A stretch of DNA of 26,682 bases from assembly GCA_019419555.1 (NCBI GenBank), contig DXZR01000029.1:1-26682 (forward strand). The letters are read 5' to 3'. Of the stretch, positions 1 through 6,259 are shown piece after piece. A program made the translations under genes and the position numbers. Under the pieces are notes generated by a model. The model saw only the letters and a program-made list of their open reading frames with translations, did not search any database and had not been told where the DNA came from. Origin of the DNA: Collinsella sp. (lineage in GTDB: Bacteria > Actinomycetota > Coriobacteriia > Coriobacteriales > Coriobacteriaceae). Position 1 is the stretch's first letter. Each line of letters begins with the position of its first letter.

Positions 1-54
1 CCTTTGCGCAAACGGCGCGCCTGTTTAGCGAAACTGGTGAAAAATAGATTGACG

Positions 55-612
55 CTAACAGAACCCGGCGAGCAGCTCCAGCCACCGCCGGTCCGACAGG
101 TCGACCGCGGCCTCGAGGGCCGGGCAGGACTCGAGCAGCACCGCGCGCAGGCGGTTCTTGTCCCTGGTCGCGCAGGCGACGACGTGGTCGCGCTGCGACG
201 AGAGGGCGCGGGCGGCCTCGAGGGCCTCGCCGCGGCCCGGGACCCCCGACAGGGAGTCCGGCACGCCCAGGGCGGTCCGCGCGATCACCGCGGCGTCGCG
301 CTCGTCGGTCTTGGCCTCGCCGGCGAACAGGCCCGCGGCGCGGCTGGCGGCGAGCCCGGGCAGGTAGGCGACCCCGAGCCCCGCGGCGCGGGCCCGCCTC
401 ACGGCGAGGGACCCTATGTTGCGGAACTGGTCGACGACGACGAGCGTGCCGGCGGGCGCGGAGGCGAACAGCGCGTCGAGCTCGGCCTCCCTGTTGCGGA
501 CGGGGGCGCTGGCCAGCACCTCCCCGTCGCGGTCGATCAGGCAGGCCCAGTGCGACGACTTGCCGACGTCCAGGCCGAGCACGGCCGCGGGTCTGGTGGA
601 TGGCGCTTTCAC
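55..612 (-). pseudogene. IS110-family transposase, N-terminal half only
   Basis: The 185-residue product carries the RuvC-like DEDD catalytic half of an IS110-family transposase. An early GLDVGKSSHW motif supplies the first Asp, followed by a VVVDQ strand and an AKTDERDA motif with the later acidic residues. Family members are usually 320-420 residues and continue into a C-terminal Tnp20 domain with a catalytic Ser. Here the frame ends at LLAGFC followed by TAG, exactly where lower-GC unrelated sequence begins, so the C-terminal half has been lost. I chose the GTG start at 612 because GGAAGGA lies about six bases upstream; an upstream ATG at 666 would add 18 residues and has no such site. An inactive relic is very likely. 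What replaced the missing half lies outside the window. Confidence 0.8.
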
Positions 613-860
613 GGTGGTATCCTTCCGGTAGTCGTTCGACCGGATGGCCTCCCCCTCGGCACTCACATTACCAGCCGCGGCACCTGCCCGGCACTTTCCT
701 ATCAGCCGTCGGGGGCGGCGCGTCCCGCGCCGGCAGCACCCAACTGGCCCTCTCGGGGGCAGGGACGTTCGGCCGTGCGCGGGCGCCCGGTCGGCGGCCC
801 GTTCTGGGCGCGCCTCAATCGTAGCCCGAGACGGTCCCGGGCTGACAATTTCGACTGTAA
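613..860 (-). other. Non-coding end of the IS110 remnant; possible bridge-RNA region
   Basis: About 250 GC-rich bases lie between the transposase start and a palindromic repeat whose left arm is broken at about 861. On the transposase strand the distal part holds a clear hairpin (AGCCCG against CGGGCT, with an inner GAC/GTC pairing). In IS110-group elements the structured end upstream of the transposase encodes the bridge RNA that guides integration, and the length here fits. The bridge RNA itself is inference: I did not identify its guide loops. No convincing gene is seen here. Confidence 0.3.
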
Positions 861-861
861 T

Positions 862-908
862 GGACGTTCTTGTTTGACTAGTCGTTTAAGAACGTCCCCA
901 ACGACTAC
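862..908. repeat. 47-bp dispersed repeat, copy 1 (left arm incomplete)
   Basis: These 47 bases are identical to 9663-9709. In copy 2 they belong to a perfect 20-bp inverted repeat; here the outer ten bases of the left arm are missing or diverged. The loop contains the 8-bp palindrome GACTAGTC. Here the right arm can also pair with sequence just downstream, CGTCCCCAA with TTGGGGACG around a 7-base loop (893-917). From 918 to 1057 I see only a likely 5' region for the kinase gene and no convincing promoter. Confidence 0.8.
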
Positions 909-1057
909 TTGGGGACGGAGGAAAAGGGATCATTTTCCGAAACCTTTCCGCAACAATCTGCTCTTCGCACTGCTCGACTCCGCTCGCAACGTCCCCTGCG
1001 CTACACTTAGTTGCACTGTGGCGCCGTTGCGCCGCGCCCGATCCAAGGGGGGCACTC

Positions 1058-1882
1058 ATGAAGAATACTCAGCTGCTGCTGATTAACGATATGTGCGGCT
1101 ACGGCAAGGTCGCGCTTTCCGCCATGCTGCCGGTGCTGTCGCACATGGGTTACCGTATCCATAATCTGCCGACGGCACTTGTGTCCGATACGCTCAACTA
1201 CCCCAAGTTCTACATCCACGACACCACCGAGTACGTGCGTCAGAGTCTTGCCATCTGGGAAGAGCTCGGCTTTGAGTTCGACGCCATCTCGACCGGCTTT
1301 ATCGTGACCGAGGAAGAGACGCGCATCATCTCGGACTTTTGCCACCGCCGTGCGCAAAAGGGCACCAAGGTGTTCGTCGACCCCATCATGGGCGACAACG
1401 GCAAGCTCTATGCGGGCGTGCCCGAGTCCACGATTGGCCTTATGCGGCACCTGCTCGAGTGCGCCGACTACGCGGTTCCCAACTACACCGAGGCCTGTTT
1501 GCTCACCGACACGCCTATCGTCGAGCAAATCACGCCCGATGAGGCCCGCGCCCTTGTGGACGCCGTGCGCGAGCTGGGTGCCAAGTCGGTGGTCATTACG
1601 AGCGCCGTAGTCAATGGCACGAACGCGGTTATCGGTTACGACCATGTGGCGGGGGAGTACTTTACGATTCCCTTTGAGCTCATTCCGGTCTATTTCCCGG
1701 GCACGGGCGACACGTTCTCGGCGGTGCTCGTCGGCCGCGTTATGGCAGGCTGGAGTCTGCAGTGCGCGACGTCCGATGCCATGCGTGTGGTGGCTGAGCT
1801 TATCGAGCGCAATGCCGACCAAGAGGACAAGTCGGCCGGCCTTCCCATCGAGGCCTGCCTGGATGTGGTTGACCATGAGTAA
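1058..1882 (+). CDS. Pyridoxal/pyridoxamine kinase (PdxY/PdxK family)
   Basis: This 274-residue cytosolic kinase of the ribokinase superfamily is expected to phosphorylate B6 vitamers with ATP, feeding the pyridoxal 5'-phosphate salvage pathway. Visible family features are VDPIMGDNG at about residues 107-115, PNYTEA near 141 with the conserved Asn, and the anion-hole/catalytic GTGD at 215-218, where Asp218 is the presumed base. Length matches PdxY and PdxK (about 285). The ATG at 1058 is preceded by AAGGGGGG at good spacing. The gene overlaps the start of the next gene by 8 bases, so the two are probably co-translated. Choosing between pyridoxal and pyridoxamine preference, or a related HMP kinase role, is not possible from sequence alone. 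Confidence 0.9.
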   Translation: MKNTQLLLINDMCGYGKVALSAMLPVLSHMGYRIHNLPTALVSDTLNYPKFYIHDTTEYVRQSLAIWEELGFEFDAISTGFIVTEEETRIISDFCHRRAQKGTKVFVDPIMGDNGKLYAGVPESTIGLMRHLLECADYAVPNYTEACLLTDTPIVEQITPDEARALVDAVRELGAKSVVITSAVVNGTNAVIGYDHVAGEYFTIPFELIPVYFPGTGDTFSAVLVGRVMAGWSLQCATSDAMRVVAELIERNADQEDKSAGLPIEACLDVVDHE

Positions 1883-2204
1883 TGCTGGCGAGGGCGGCAT
1901 CAAGCCTGCGGGCGATAACAAGCCGCTCGGCGCGCCGCGTGGCAAGCGTCCGCGTATCCGCGTGAGCTGCGTGGACCAGCTGGGTGCGTGCCGCTGCCAC
2001 CATGGTCACAAGCCGGGCGACGTTTTTGACTTCGACCGAGACCGCGGCAAGATGTGCGCCATGGCCTGTCACGTGGGCTTTCCCTATATCGATATCCTGC
2101 GCTATGGCGGGACCGTGCCTGGCAACGAGCCCGGCACGGCAAAGTTCTGCTGCCCCGAAGTCGATACACTGAACGTCTGGCTTGCCAAGATCGTTGACGA
2201 GTAG
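1875..2204 (+). CDS. Small cysteine-rich protein, TIGR04076-like
   Basis: The predicted protein has 109 residues: a basic, proline- and lysine-rich lead of about 30 residues, then a compact cysteine-rich domain. It contains seven cysteines, including a CRCHHG cluster, a CAMAC pair and a final FCCPEVD. The spacing (small Cys motif, GDVFDF, Cys-rich helix, Gly-Gly, then a CP motif) resembles the TIGR04076 family, which has no established function; metal or redox chemistry is conceivable. The start ATG lies inside the last codons of the upstream B6 kinase and overlaps it by 8 bases, which argues for translational coupling. An intergenic palindrome begins 8 bases after the stop codon. The family assignment is from memory of the motif pattern. 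Confidence 0.65.
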   Translation: MSNAGEGGIKPAGDNKPLGAPRGKRPRIRVSCVDQLGACRCHHGHKPGDVFDFDRDRGKMCAMACHVGFPYIDILRYGGTVPGNEPGTAKFCCPEVDTLNVWLAKIVDE

Positions 2205-2212
2205 TCGAGCGC

Positions 2213-2245
2213 AATGTGTCAAAGGGACAGCCCCTTTGACACATT
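2213..2245. repeat. GTGACAAAGGG-type palindrome, copy 1
   Basis: This is a perfect 14-bp inverted repeat with left arm AATGTGTCAAAGGG at 2213-2226, a 5-base loop and the exact complement at 2232-2245. It begins 8 bases after the stop of the preceding gene. There is no T-tract after the stem, so it is not a canonical intrinsic terminator, although it could protect 3' ends. Confidence 0.9.
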
Positions 2246-2270
2246 CGCCGGTGGTGCCCCTTCTTTTGCT

Positions 2271-2276
2271 TATAAT
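2271..2276 (+). promoter_or_regulatory. Candidate -10 box TATAAT
   Basis: A consensus TATAAT lies 110 bases upstream of the ATPase start, with a TG two bases before it that resembles an extended -10. No convincing -35 hexamer is seen at 16-18 bases. If it is used, transcription would begin at about 2283, right at the first of the 33-bp-spaced repeats. Confidence 0.4.
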
Positions 2277-2285
2277 CTCAAATCT

Positions 2286-2366
2286 CTGCATTTCATCCGA
2301 ATTTTGGTTCTAAAAATTCTGCGTTTCATCGATAATCAAGCATATAAAACTTTGCATTTCATTCGA
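2286..2366 (+). promoter_or_regulatory. Three direct repeats with an exact 33-bp period
   Basis: Three 15-base units related to CTGCATTTCATCCGA start at 2286, 2319 and 2352. The first is CTGCATTTCATCCGA, the second CTGCGTTTCATCGAT and the third TTGCATTTCATTCGA. The 18 bases between units are unrelated to each other. The array begins just downstream of the candidate -10 box and ends 20 bases before the ATPase start codon. An operator or an RNA-level binding array is possible; the binding partner is unknown. Confidence 0.6.
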
Positions 2367-2386
2367 TGACACCGAGGGGAGAGCCT

Positions 2387-3748
2387 ATGCTGCGTAGGAA
2401 AATAGCGGCAGAGCTGGAGCGTTGGCTGAAGTCTTCCGAGCAAAAGGCCTTGTTCATTACGGGTTCTCGCCAGATTGGCAAAAGCTATTCGATTCGCGCA
2501 TTTGGCAAAGCCAACCATGCAACCTACATCGAGCTTAACCTCATGGAAAACCGCCAGGCAAAAGATGCTCTTCTCGAGGCGCGGGATGCCGATGATTTCA
2601 TCAGCAGGGTGACGCTTCTTTCGGGAAAGTCGATTGCACCAGGCAAAACGCTTGTGTTTATCGATGAGGTCCAGGAGGCCCCCGACATCATGACGATGGC
2701 AAAGTTCCTTGTTGAGGACGGGAGGTGCCGCTGGGCGTTTTCGGGGTCAATGCTCGGGACTCAGTTCAAGGGCGTCAGGTCCTATCCCGTGGGGTATGTT
2801 CACGAGCTTAGGATGTTCCCGCTCGATTTTGAGGAGTTTTGCTGGGCAATCGGGGTGAGCGAGGGGGCTCGCCAAACGATACGTGACGCGTGTATCAGCG
2901 AGAGGCCCGTTCCTGATTACATTCATGACGCGATGATGGCAAACTTCAGGACCTATACCGTTGTCGGCGGAATGCCGGAGGTCGTGCAACGTTTCCTTGA
3001 CACGCAGGGCGACCTTGCCTCTGTTCGTCAGCTACAGTCAGAGCTCAACGAACAGTACCGGCGGGATATCTCCAAGTATGCAAGCGGGCGAGCCCTTCAG
3101 GTGCAGAGCATCTACGATCAGCTCCCTATTATGCTCGAGGGCGAAAACAAGCGCTTCGTGCTCAATTCCATTGACCCTAAGGCGCACTACGAGAAGTATC
3201 AGCGAGATTTTGTATGGCTTGTCGATGCCGGCGTTGCTCTCAAAGCCGATATCGTAACCGAGCCAAAATCGCCCCTGCTCAAGACGGCACGGCCATCGCA
3301 GTTCAAGCTATATCAATCGGATACGGGCATGTTGATGGCGCGCTACCCCGTTGGAGTCGCCCAAGCGGCGTATCTTGATAGCAAGGAGCCCAATCTGGGC
3401 GGCATTTACGAAAACGTGGTGGCCCAGCAGCTAGCTGCCCAAAATCGCCAGCTTTACTACTATCAGACAAAAAAGCGCGGTGAAGTGGACTTTGTGGTCG
3501 ATGGACCGGATGGGACGGCTGTTCCGATCGAGGTTAAATCGGGCTCCTATTACCACGCGCACGCTGCGCTCGGTCGTGTGCTTGATACGGCTGAATATGG
3601 CGTAAGGCTCGGGATCGTTTTCTCGAGAGGCAACGTTGAGCGCAACGGAGCGGTTCTCTATTTGCCACTATATGCGACCTGGGCCCTTTCGGATGTTTTG
3701 GGCGACTCCTGCGCCGAGGGGATAAAGCTGGAGGTCAAGCCGGTCTAG
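2387..3748 (+). CDS. AAA-type ATPase with DUF4143 and PD-(D/E)XK-like C-terminus
   Basis: This 453-residue cytosolic protein belongs to the very widespread AAA_14/DUF4143 ATPases, whose function is unknown. Walker A is GSRQIGKS at 26-33 and Walker B is LVFIDEVQ with Asp93-Glu94. A sensor-like FSGSMLG follows. The C-terminus has the nuclease-like pattern GEVDF (Asp368) and IEVK (Glu382, Lys384), which matches a PD-(D/E)XK core. I chose the ATG at 2387 because GAGGGGAGAG sits just upstream; an in-frame ATG at 2366 has no ribosome binding site and overlaps the third upstream repeat. The gene is monocistronic, flanked on both sides by palindromes of the same family. A paralogue lies at 6260. Confidence 0.85.
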   Translation: MLRRKIAAELERWLKSSEQKALFITGSRQIGKSYSIRAFGKANHATYIELNLMENRQAKDALLEARDADDFISRVTLLSGKSIAPGKTLVFIDEVQEAPDIMTMAKFLVEDGRCRWAFSGSMLGTQFKGVRSYPVGYVHELRMFPLDFEEFCWAIGVSEGARQTIRDACISERPVPDYIHDAMMANFRTYTVVGGMPEVVQRFLDTQGDLASVRQLQSELNEQYRRDISKYASGRALQVQSIYDQLPIMLEGENKRFVLNSIDPKAHYEKYQRDFVWLVDAGVALKADIVTEPKSPLLKTARPSQFKLYQSDTGMLMARYPVGVAQAAYLDSKEPNLGGIYENVVAQQLAAQNRQLYYYQTKKRGEVDFVVDGPDGTAVPIEVKSGSYYHAHAALGRVLDTAEYGVRLGIVFSRGNVERNGAVLYLPLYATWALSDVLGDSCAEGIKLEVKPV

Positions 3749-3760
3749 GGCCAGTCCCGG

Positions 3761-3791
3761 ATGTGACAAAGGGGCAGTTCCTTTGTCACAT
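3761..3791. repeat. GTGACAAAGGG-type palindrome, copy 2
   Basis: This is a perfect 12-bp inverted repeat, ATGTGACAAAGG at 3761-3772 and its complement at 3780-3791, with a 7-base loop. It lies between the convergent ATPase and phosphatase genes. Relative to copy 1 the arm differs at two bases and the opposite arm differs correspondingly. Confidence 0.9.
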
Positions 3792-3843
3792 TCATGAGCG
3801 TGGATTTTCTCCCGTTTAGAGCGTGGTTCGTGCGCCCACGAAC

Positions 3844-4290
3844 CTACAGCTGCTCGAGCATGGCGGTGCAGCCGGCGATCACGTCGCGGTAGGTGGCATC
3901 GAAATTGCCGGTGTACCAGGGATCGGCCACGTTGCCGGGGCGATCAGTCCAATCGAGCAAGCGCGTAATCTTGCCGTCAGGGTCGTCGCCAAAGATGCGA
4001 CGCAGGCCACGCGCGTTCTCAGCATCCATATAGACAATATGGTCCCAGTCGCCATACTCCGCGCGACGCACCTGACGTGCACGATGTGCGACGACGGGAA
4101 TCCCGACTTCGCGCAGCTTGGCGACCGCGCCATGATGCGGCGGGTTGCCAATCTCCTCGGTCGAGGTCGCAGCGGAATCGATGACAAATTCGCCCTCGCG
4201 CCCGGCGCGGCGCACCAACTCGGTAAACACCGACTCAGCCATCGTCGAGCGACAGATGTTGCCATGGCAGATAAAAAGAACGCGTTGCAC
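3844..4290 (-). CDS. Low-molecular-weight protein-tyrosine phosphatase
   Basis: The 148-residue product has the full LMW-PTP signature. The phosphate-binding loop CHGNICRS at residues 8-15 supplies the nucleophile Cys8 and Arg14, and the late DPWYTGNF motif supplies the general acid Asp123. Length is typical (about 150). Such enzymes dephosphorylate tyrosine-phosphorylated proteins, often those controlling polysaccharide export, but no exopolysaccharide gene or tyrosine kinase is adjacent, so the substrate is unknown. The start is GTG, preceded by AAAGGA at suitable spacing on the minus strand. It is transcribed divergently from nothing nearby: the upstream 316 bases lead to the 3' end of the MFS gene on the same strand. 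Confidence 0.92.
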   Translation of the reverse strand: MQRVLFICHGNICRSTMAESVFTELVRRAGREGEFVIDSAATSTEEIGNPPHHGAVAKLREVGIPVVAHRARQVRRAEYGDWDHIVYMDAENARGLRRIFGDDPDGKITRLLDWTDRPGNVADPWYTGNFDATYRDVIAGCTAMLEQL

Positions 4291-4452
4291 AGGGTTTCCT
4301 TTCTAGACAGGGCCGTACGGCCTGCGGTGGCACTGTAACACAGCCCTTTCCAATGAAGCCAACTGCGCAGAGTGGAGGATGACGCAGCTCACGCCCATCG
4401 TCTGATGTAAAGCGGGCAAAAACGTTTTCCACGAAGACAGGGGTGCTCAAGA

Positions 4453-4507
4453 TTTCATGTGTTCCAGATACATGAAATCGAAGAAAAGCGTGTATCTGAA
4501 GTACACG
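4453..4507. repeat. Pair of related small hairpins in opposite orientation
   Basis: The first hairpin has arms TTTCATGT and ACATGAAA with a 9-base loop (4453-4477). The second has arms CGTGT and ACACG with a 9-base loop (4489-4507). Read on the opposite strand the second is a diverged copy of the first: both contain the loop series (G/A)(T)T(C/T)CAGAT, and the stem changes are compensated. They lie in the 316-base gap upstream of the phosphatase gene. The rest of the gap 4291-4606 shows no gene. Confidence 0.6.
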
Positions 4508-4606
4508 AAATTGCACTGCTGGAGCTTGCAGGTGGATAAGCACTACCCGTATGGGACGGTTTTCACCGGTTGCTCGCCACCCTGGGCTCCTGGGCTGTGT
4601 TCGCCC

Positions 4607-5875
4607 CTATGCCCGTATTGAGGGCTGTGCTGATTGACGGCGACGCTCCCAACGAGCCAGCTTAATCGTCACCAGCGTGAGCGCCCAGGCCACAAGCGAG
4701 AACGCGGCGCCCACTGCACCCACGTACGCAATGCCAATGCTGCTTACCGCGGCGCCGCCCACTGCGGTGCCAAACGAGATGCCGACGTTAAACGCCATGG
4801 GCTCAACCGAACTTGCGAGTACCATCGACTTGGGATGGCGGCTGCGTGCCACGTCCATAAAGTGCGTGATGCACGACACCGAGAACAGGTACATGAGCAG
4901 CGCCAAGCTAAAGACAAAGACCAGCGCGAGCGGCATGGTGCCGCCCACGGCAAACAGCCCGAGTAACGCCGCAGCCTGCAGCACAAACGTCACAAGCAGC
5001 GCCTTCATGCCAAAGCGCGCATCGATCCATCCGCCCAGGATGTTCGAGATCAGGCAGAACACGCCGTAGGCCATGAGCGTGGTGCTCGCCTGAACGGTGC
5101 CCATGCCCAGCACCTGCTCAAGATAAGGCGTCACGTAGCCGTAGAACACATAGACCGAACCCACACCAAACAAAAAGATGAGCATGCCGGTAATGATGCT
5201 CGGCTCGCGTAGCAGGCCCGCCTGTTCGCGGAAGGTGGCAGGCTCGTCGGTTTGCCCAGCGCGCGGCATAAACGCCACGAGCGCTCCGCAGATCAGAACG
5301 GCAAAGGTCAGCGTGCCGTACATGGCTACGTGCCAATCGAGCGTGTCGGCTACAAACTTACCGATCGAAGTGACAAAGACCATTGCCACGGAAAACGCAC
5401 CATATACCACCGAGATTGCAAGCGAAGTTTGCTGCGGGGACAGCAGCTCGGGGATGTACGTCACGCCCACGGCGAGCAGTGCGCCCGAGACGGAGCCCAG
5501 GACAATGCGCGAGATAAAGAGCACCTGGAAGTTGGGCGCCAACGCCATGACCAGGTTGCCGAGCACAAAGACGATGCTGTAGCACACGAGCAGCTGGTAG
5601 CGGCGAAAACGCCCCGTGCTGAGCGCAAGCACCGGCGTGGCGATAGCGTAGACGAGCGCGAACACGCTGATGAGCTGGCCCGCGGTGGCAAGCGAGATGC
5701 CGAGCTCCGTCGCCAGGTCGCTCTCGATGCCGATGACCACGAACTCGGAGCAGCCGAGCGAGAATCCCAACAGCACGAGCAGCGCCAGGCAAAGATTGGT
5801 GCGCGCAGGTGAAAGCGCGGCAGCGGTTGATGCTGTTGTGGACGAAGTTGCGGTGGTCAAGGCAGTTGCTCCCAT
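4607..5875 (-). CDS. MFS transporter, DHA1-like (AraJ/sugar-efflux type)
   Basis: This 422-residue integral membrane protein has about twelve hydrophobic segments and the symmetric layout of the major facilitator superfamily. After a cytosolic low-complexity Thr/Ala/Ser lead of about 25 residues, TM1 contains GFSLGCSEFVVIGI, typical of DHA1 drug or sugar efflux proteins. A motif-A-like loop LSTGRFRRYQ lies between TM2 and TM3 and is echoed by GWIDARFG in the second half. Proton-driven export of a small molecule is expected; the substrate cannot be told. The ATG at 5875 lacks a clear ribosome binding site, so the true start may lie slightly downstream of the low-complexity lead. A degenerate palindrome lies 44 bases upstream. 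Confidence 0.87.
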   Translation of the reverse strand: MGATALTTATSSTTASTAAALSPARTNLCLALLVLLGFSLGCSEFVVIGIESDLATELGISLATAGQLISVFALVYAIATPVLALSTGRFRRYQLLVCYSIVFVLGNLVMALAPNFQVLFISRIVLGSVSGALLAVGVTYIPELLSPQQTSLAISVVYGAFSVAMVFVTSIGKFVADTLDWHVAMYGTLTFAVLICGALVAFMPRAGQTDEPATFREQAGLLREPSIITGMLIFLFGVGSVYVFYGYVTPYLEQVLGMGTVQASTTLMAYGVFCLISNILGGWIDARFGMKALLVTFVLQAAALLGLFAVGGTMPLALVFVFSLALLMYLFSVSCITHFMDVARSRHPKSMVLASSVEPMAFNVGISFGTAVGGAAVSSIGIAYVGAVGAAFSLVAWALTLVTIKLARWERRRQSAQPSIRA

Positions 5876-5918
5876 GTTGCGTTATATGAGCTGGATTCAG
5901 TCCCTGCAACTCTACCAG

Positions 5919-5949
5919 AATGTGTCAGGTGCTCGCCCCCTTTGTCGCA
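5919..5949. repeat. Degenerate GTGACAAAGGG-type palindrome
   Basis: A left-arm start AATGTGTCA (5919-5927) and a right-arm piece CCCTTTGTCGCA (5938-5949) are present, but the arms no longer match each other fully and the middle has changed. It is a decayed copy of the family. Confidence 0.5.
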
Positions 5950-6115
5950 GGCTGCGCTTGCCTGTATAGTCGCAATGCAGGCGAAGATGATCTCAGGTAC
6001 ATCGCGGGCGACAGGAGATCCCATGGGTATGCACACGACAAAGGTTGCAGTGGGCGAGGGCAAGTTTGCGCCCGAGGAGGCCCTCGAGGCCCCCTCCATT
6101 CGCGCTGCCCTCGCG

Positions 6116-6146
6116 ATGCGACAAAGGGACAGTTCGTTTGTCGCAT
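6116..6146. repeat. GTGACAAAGGG-type palindrome, copy 3
   Basis: ATGCGACAAA at 6116-6125 pairs exactly with TTTGTCGCAT at 6137-6146. The inner bases, which pair in other copies, are mismatched here by a single change. The copy lies inside the short ORF remnant. Confidence 0.85.
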
Positions 6147-6152
6147 TCCATG

Positions 6153-6187
6153 CCTTAGAAACTTGCAAATTCTGCAAGTTTCTAAGG
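6153..6187. promoter_or_regulatory. Perfect palindrome 1 upstream of the second AAA/DUF4143 gene
   Basis: CCTTAGAAACTTGCA at 6153-6167 is followed by a 5-base spacer and its exact complement at 6173-6187. The inner core, AAACTTGCA-N5-TGCAAGTTT, is shared with the next palindrome, while the outer six bases differ but remain self-complementary. It looks like an operator for a dimeric regulator, or a target for the adjacent ATPase. No T-tract follows. Confidence 0.65.
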
Positions 6188-6191
6188 TAAC

Positions 6192-6228
6192 ATCTTATAA
6201 ACTTGCAAAAAATGCAAGTTTATAAGAT
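6192..6228. promoter_or_regulatory. Perfect palindrome 2 upstream of the second AAA/DUF4143 gene
   Basis: ATCTTATAAACTTGCA at 6192-6207 is followed by AAAAA and its exact complement at 6213-6228. It lies four bases after palindrome 1, centre to centre about 40 bp, and ends 31 bases before the ATPase start codon. A TTGCAA and TATAAG within the arms could serve as promoter elements, so binding here could block transcription. Confidence 0.65.
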
Positions 6229-6259
6229 TTCATGTCTGGTCGGGCGCTAGGGAGACTCT

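Larger units (their letters stand above)
6023..6190 (+). pseudogene. Short ORF, probable remnant of a gene start, interrupted by a palindrome
   Basis: The ATG at 6023 follows AGGAGA at good spacing, and the first 31 codons (MGMHTTKVAVGEGKFAPEEA onwards) have the GC-rich third positions and amino acid mix of a real gene here. From 6116 on, the frame runs into a family palindrome and then into the AT-rich palindromes upstream of the next ATPase, ending after 55 codons. I read this as the 5' remnant of a lost gene, cut off at the palindrome. A genuine short peptide cannot be excluded. No family is recognised. Confidence 0.35.

Noticed and set aside
4..1086. 360-codon plus-strand frame over the IS110 remnant
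   Set aside because: It runs antisense to the transposase fragment and through palindromes into the kinase start; the product is low-complexity.
2286..2366. 33-bp-spaced repeats as a CRISPR array
   Set aside because: There are only three 15-base units with mismatches and 18-base spacers, no cas genes nearby, and the position is directly in front of a start codon.
4235..4543. 102-codon minus-strand frame upstream of the phosphatase
   Set aside because: It overlaps the phosphatase start in another frame, crosses the paired hairpins and has no ribosome site or recognisable domain.
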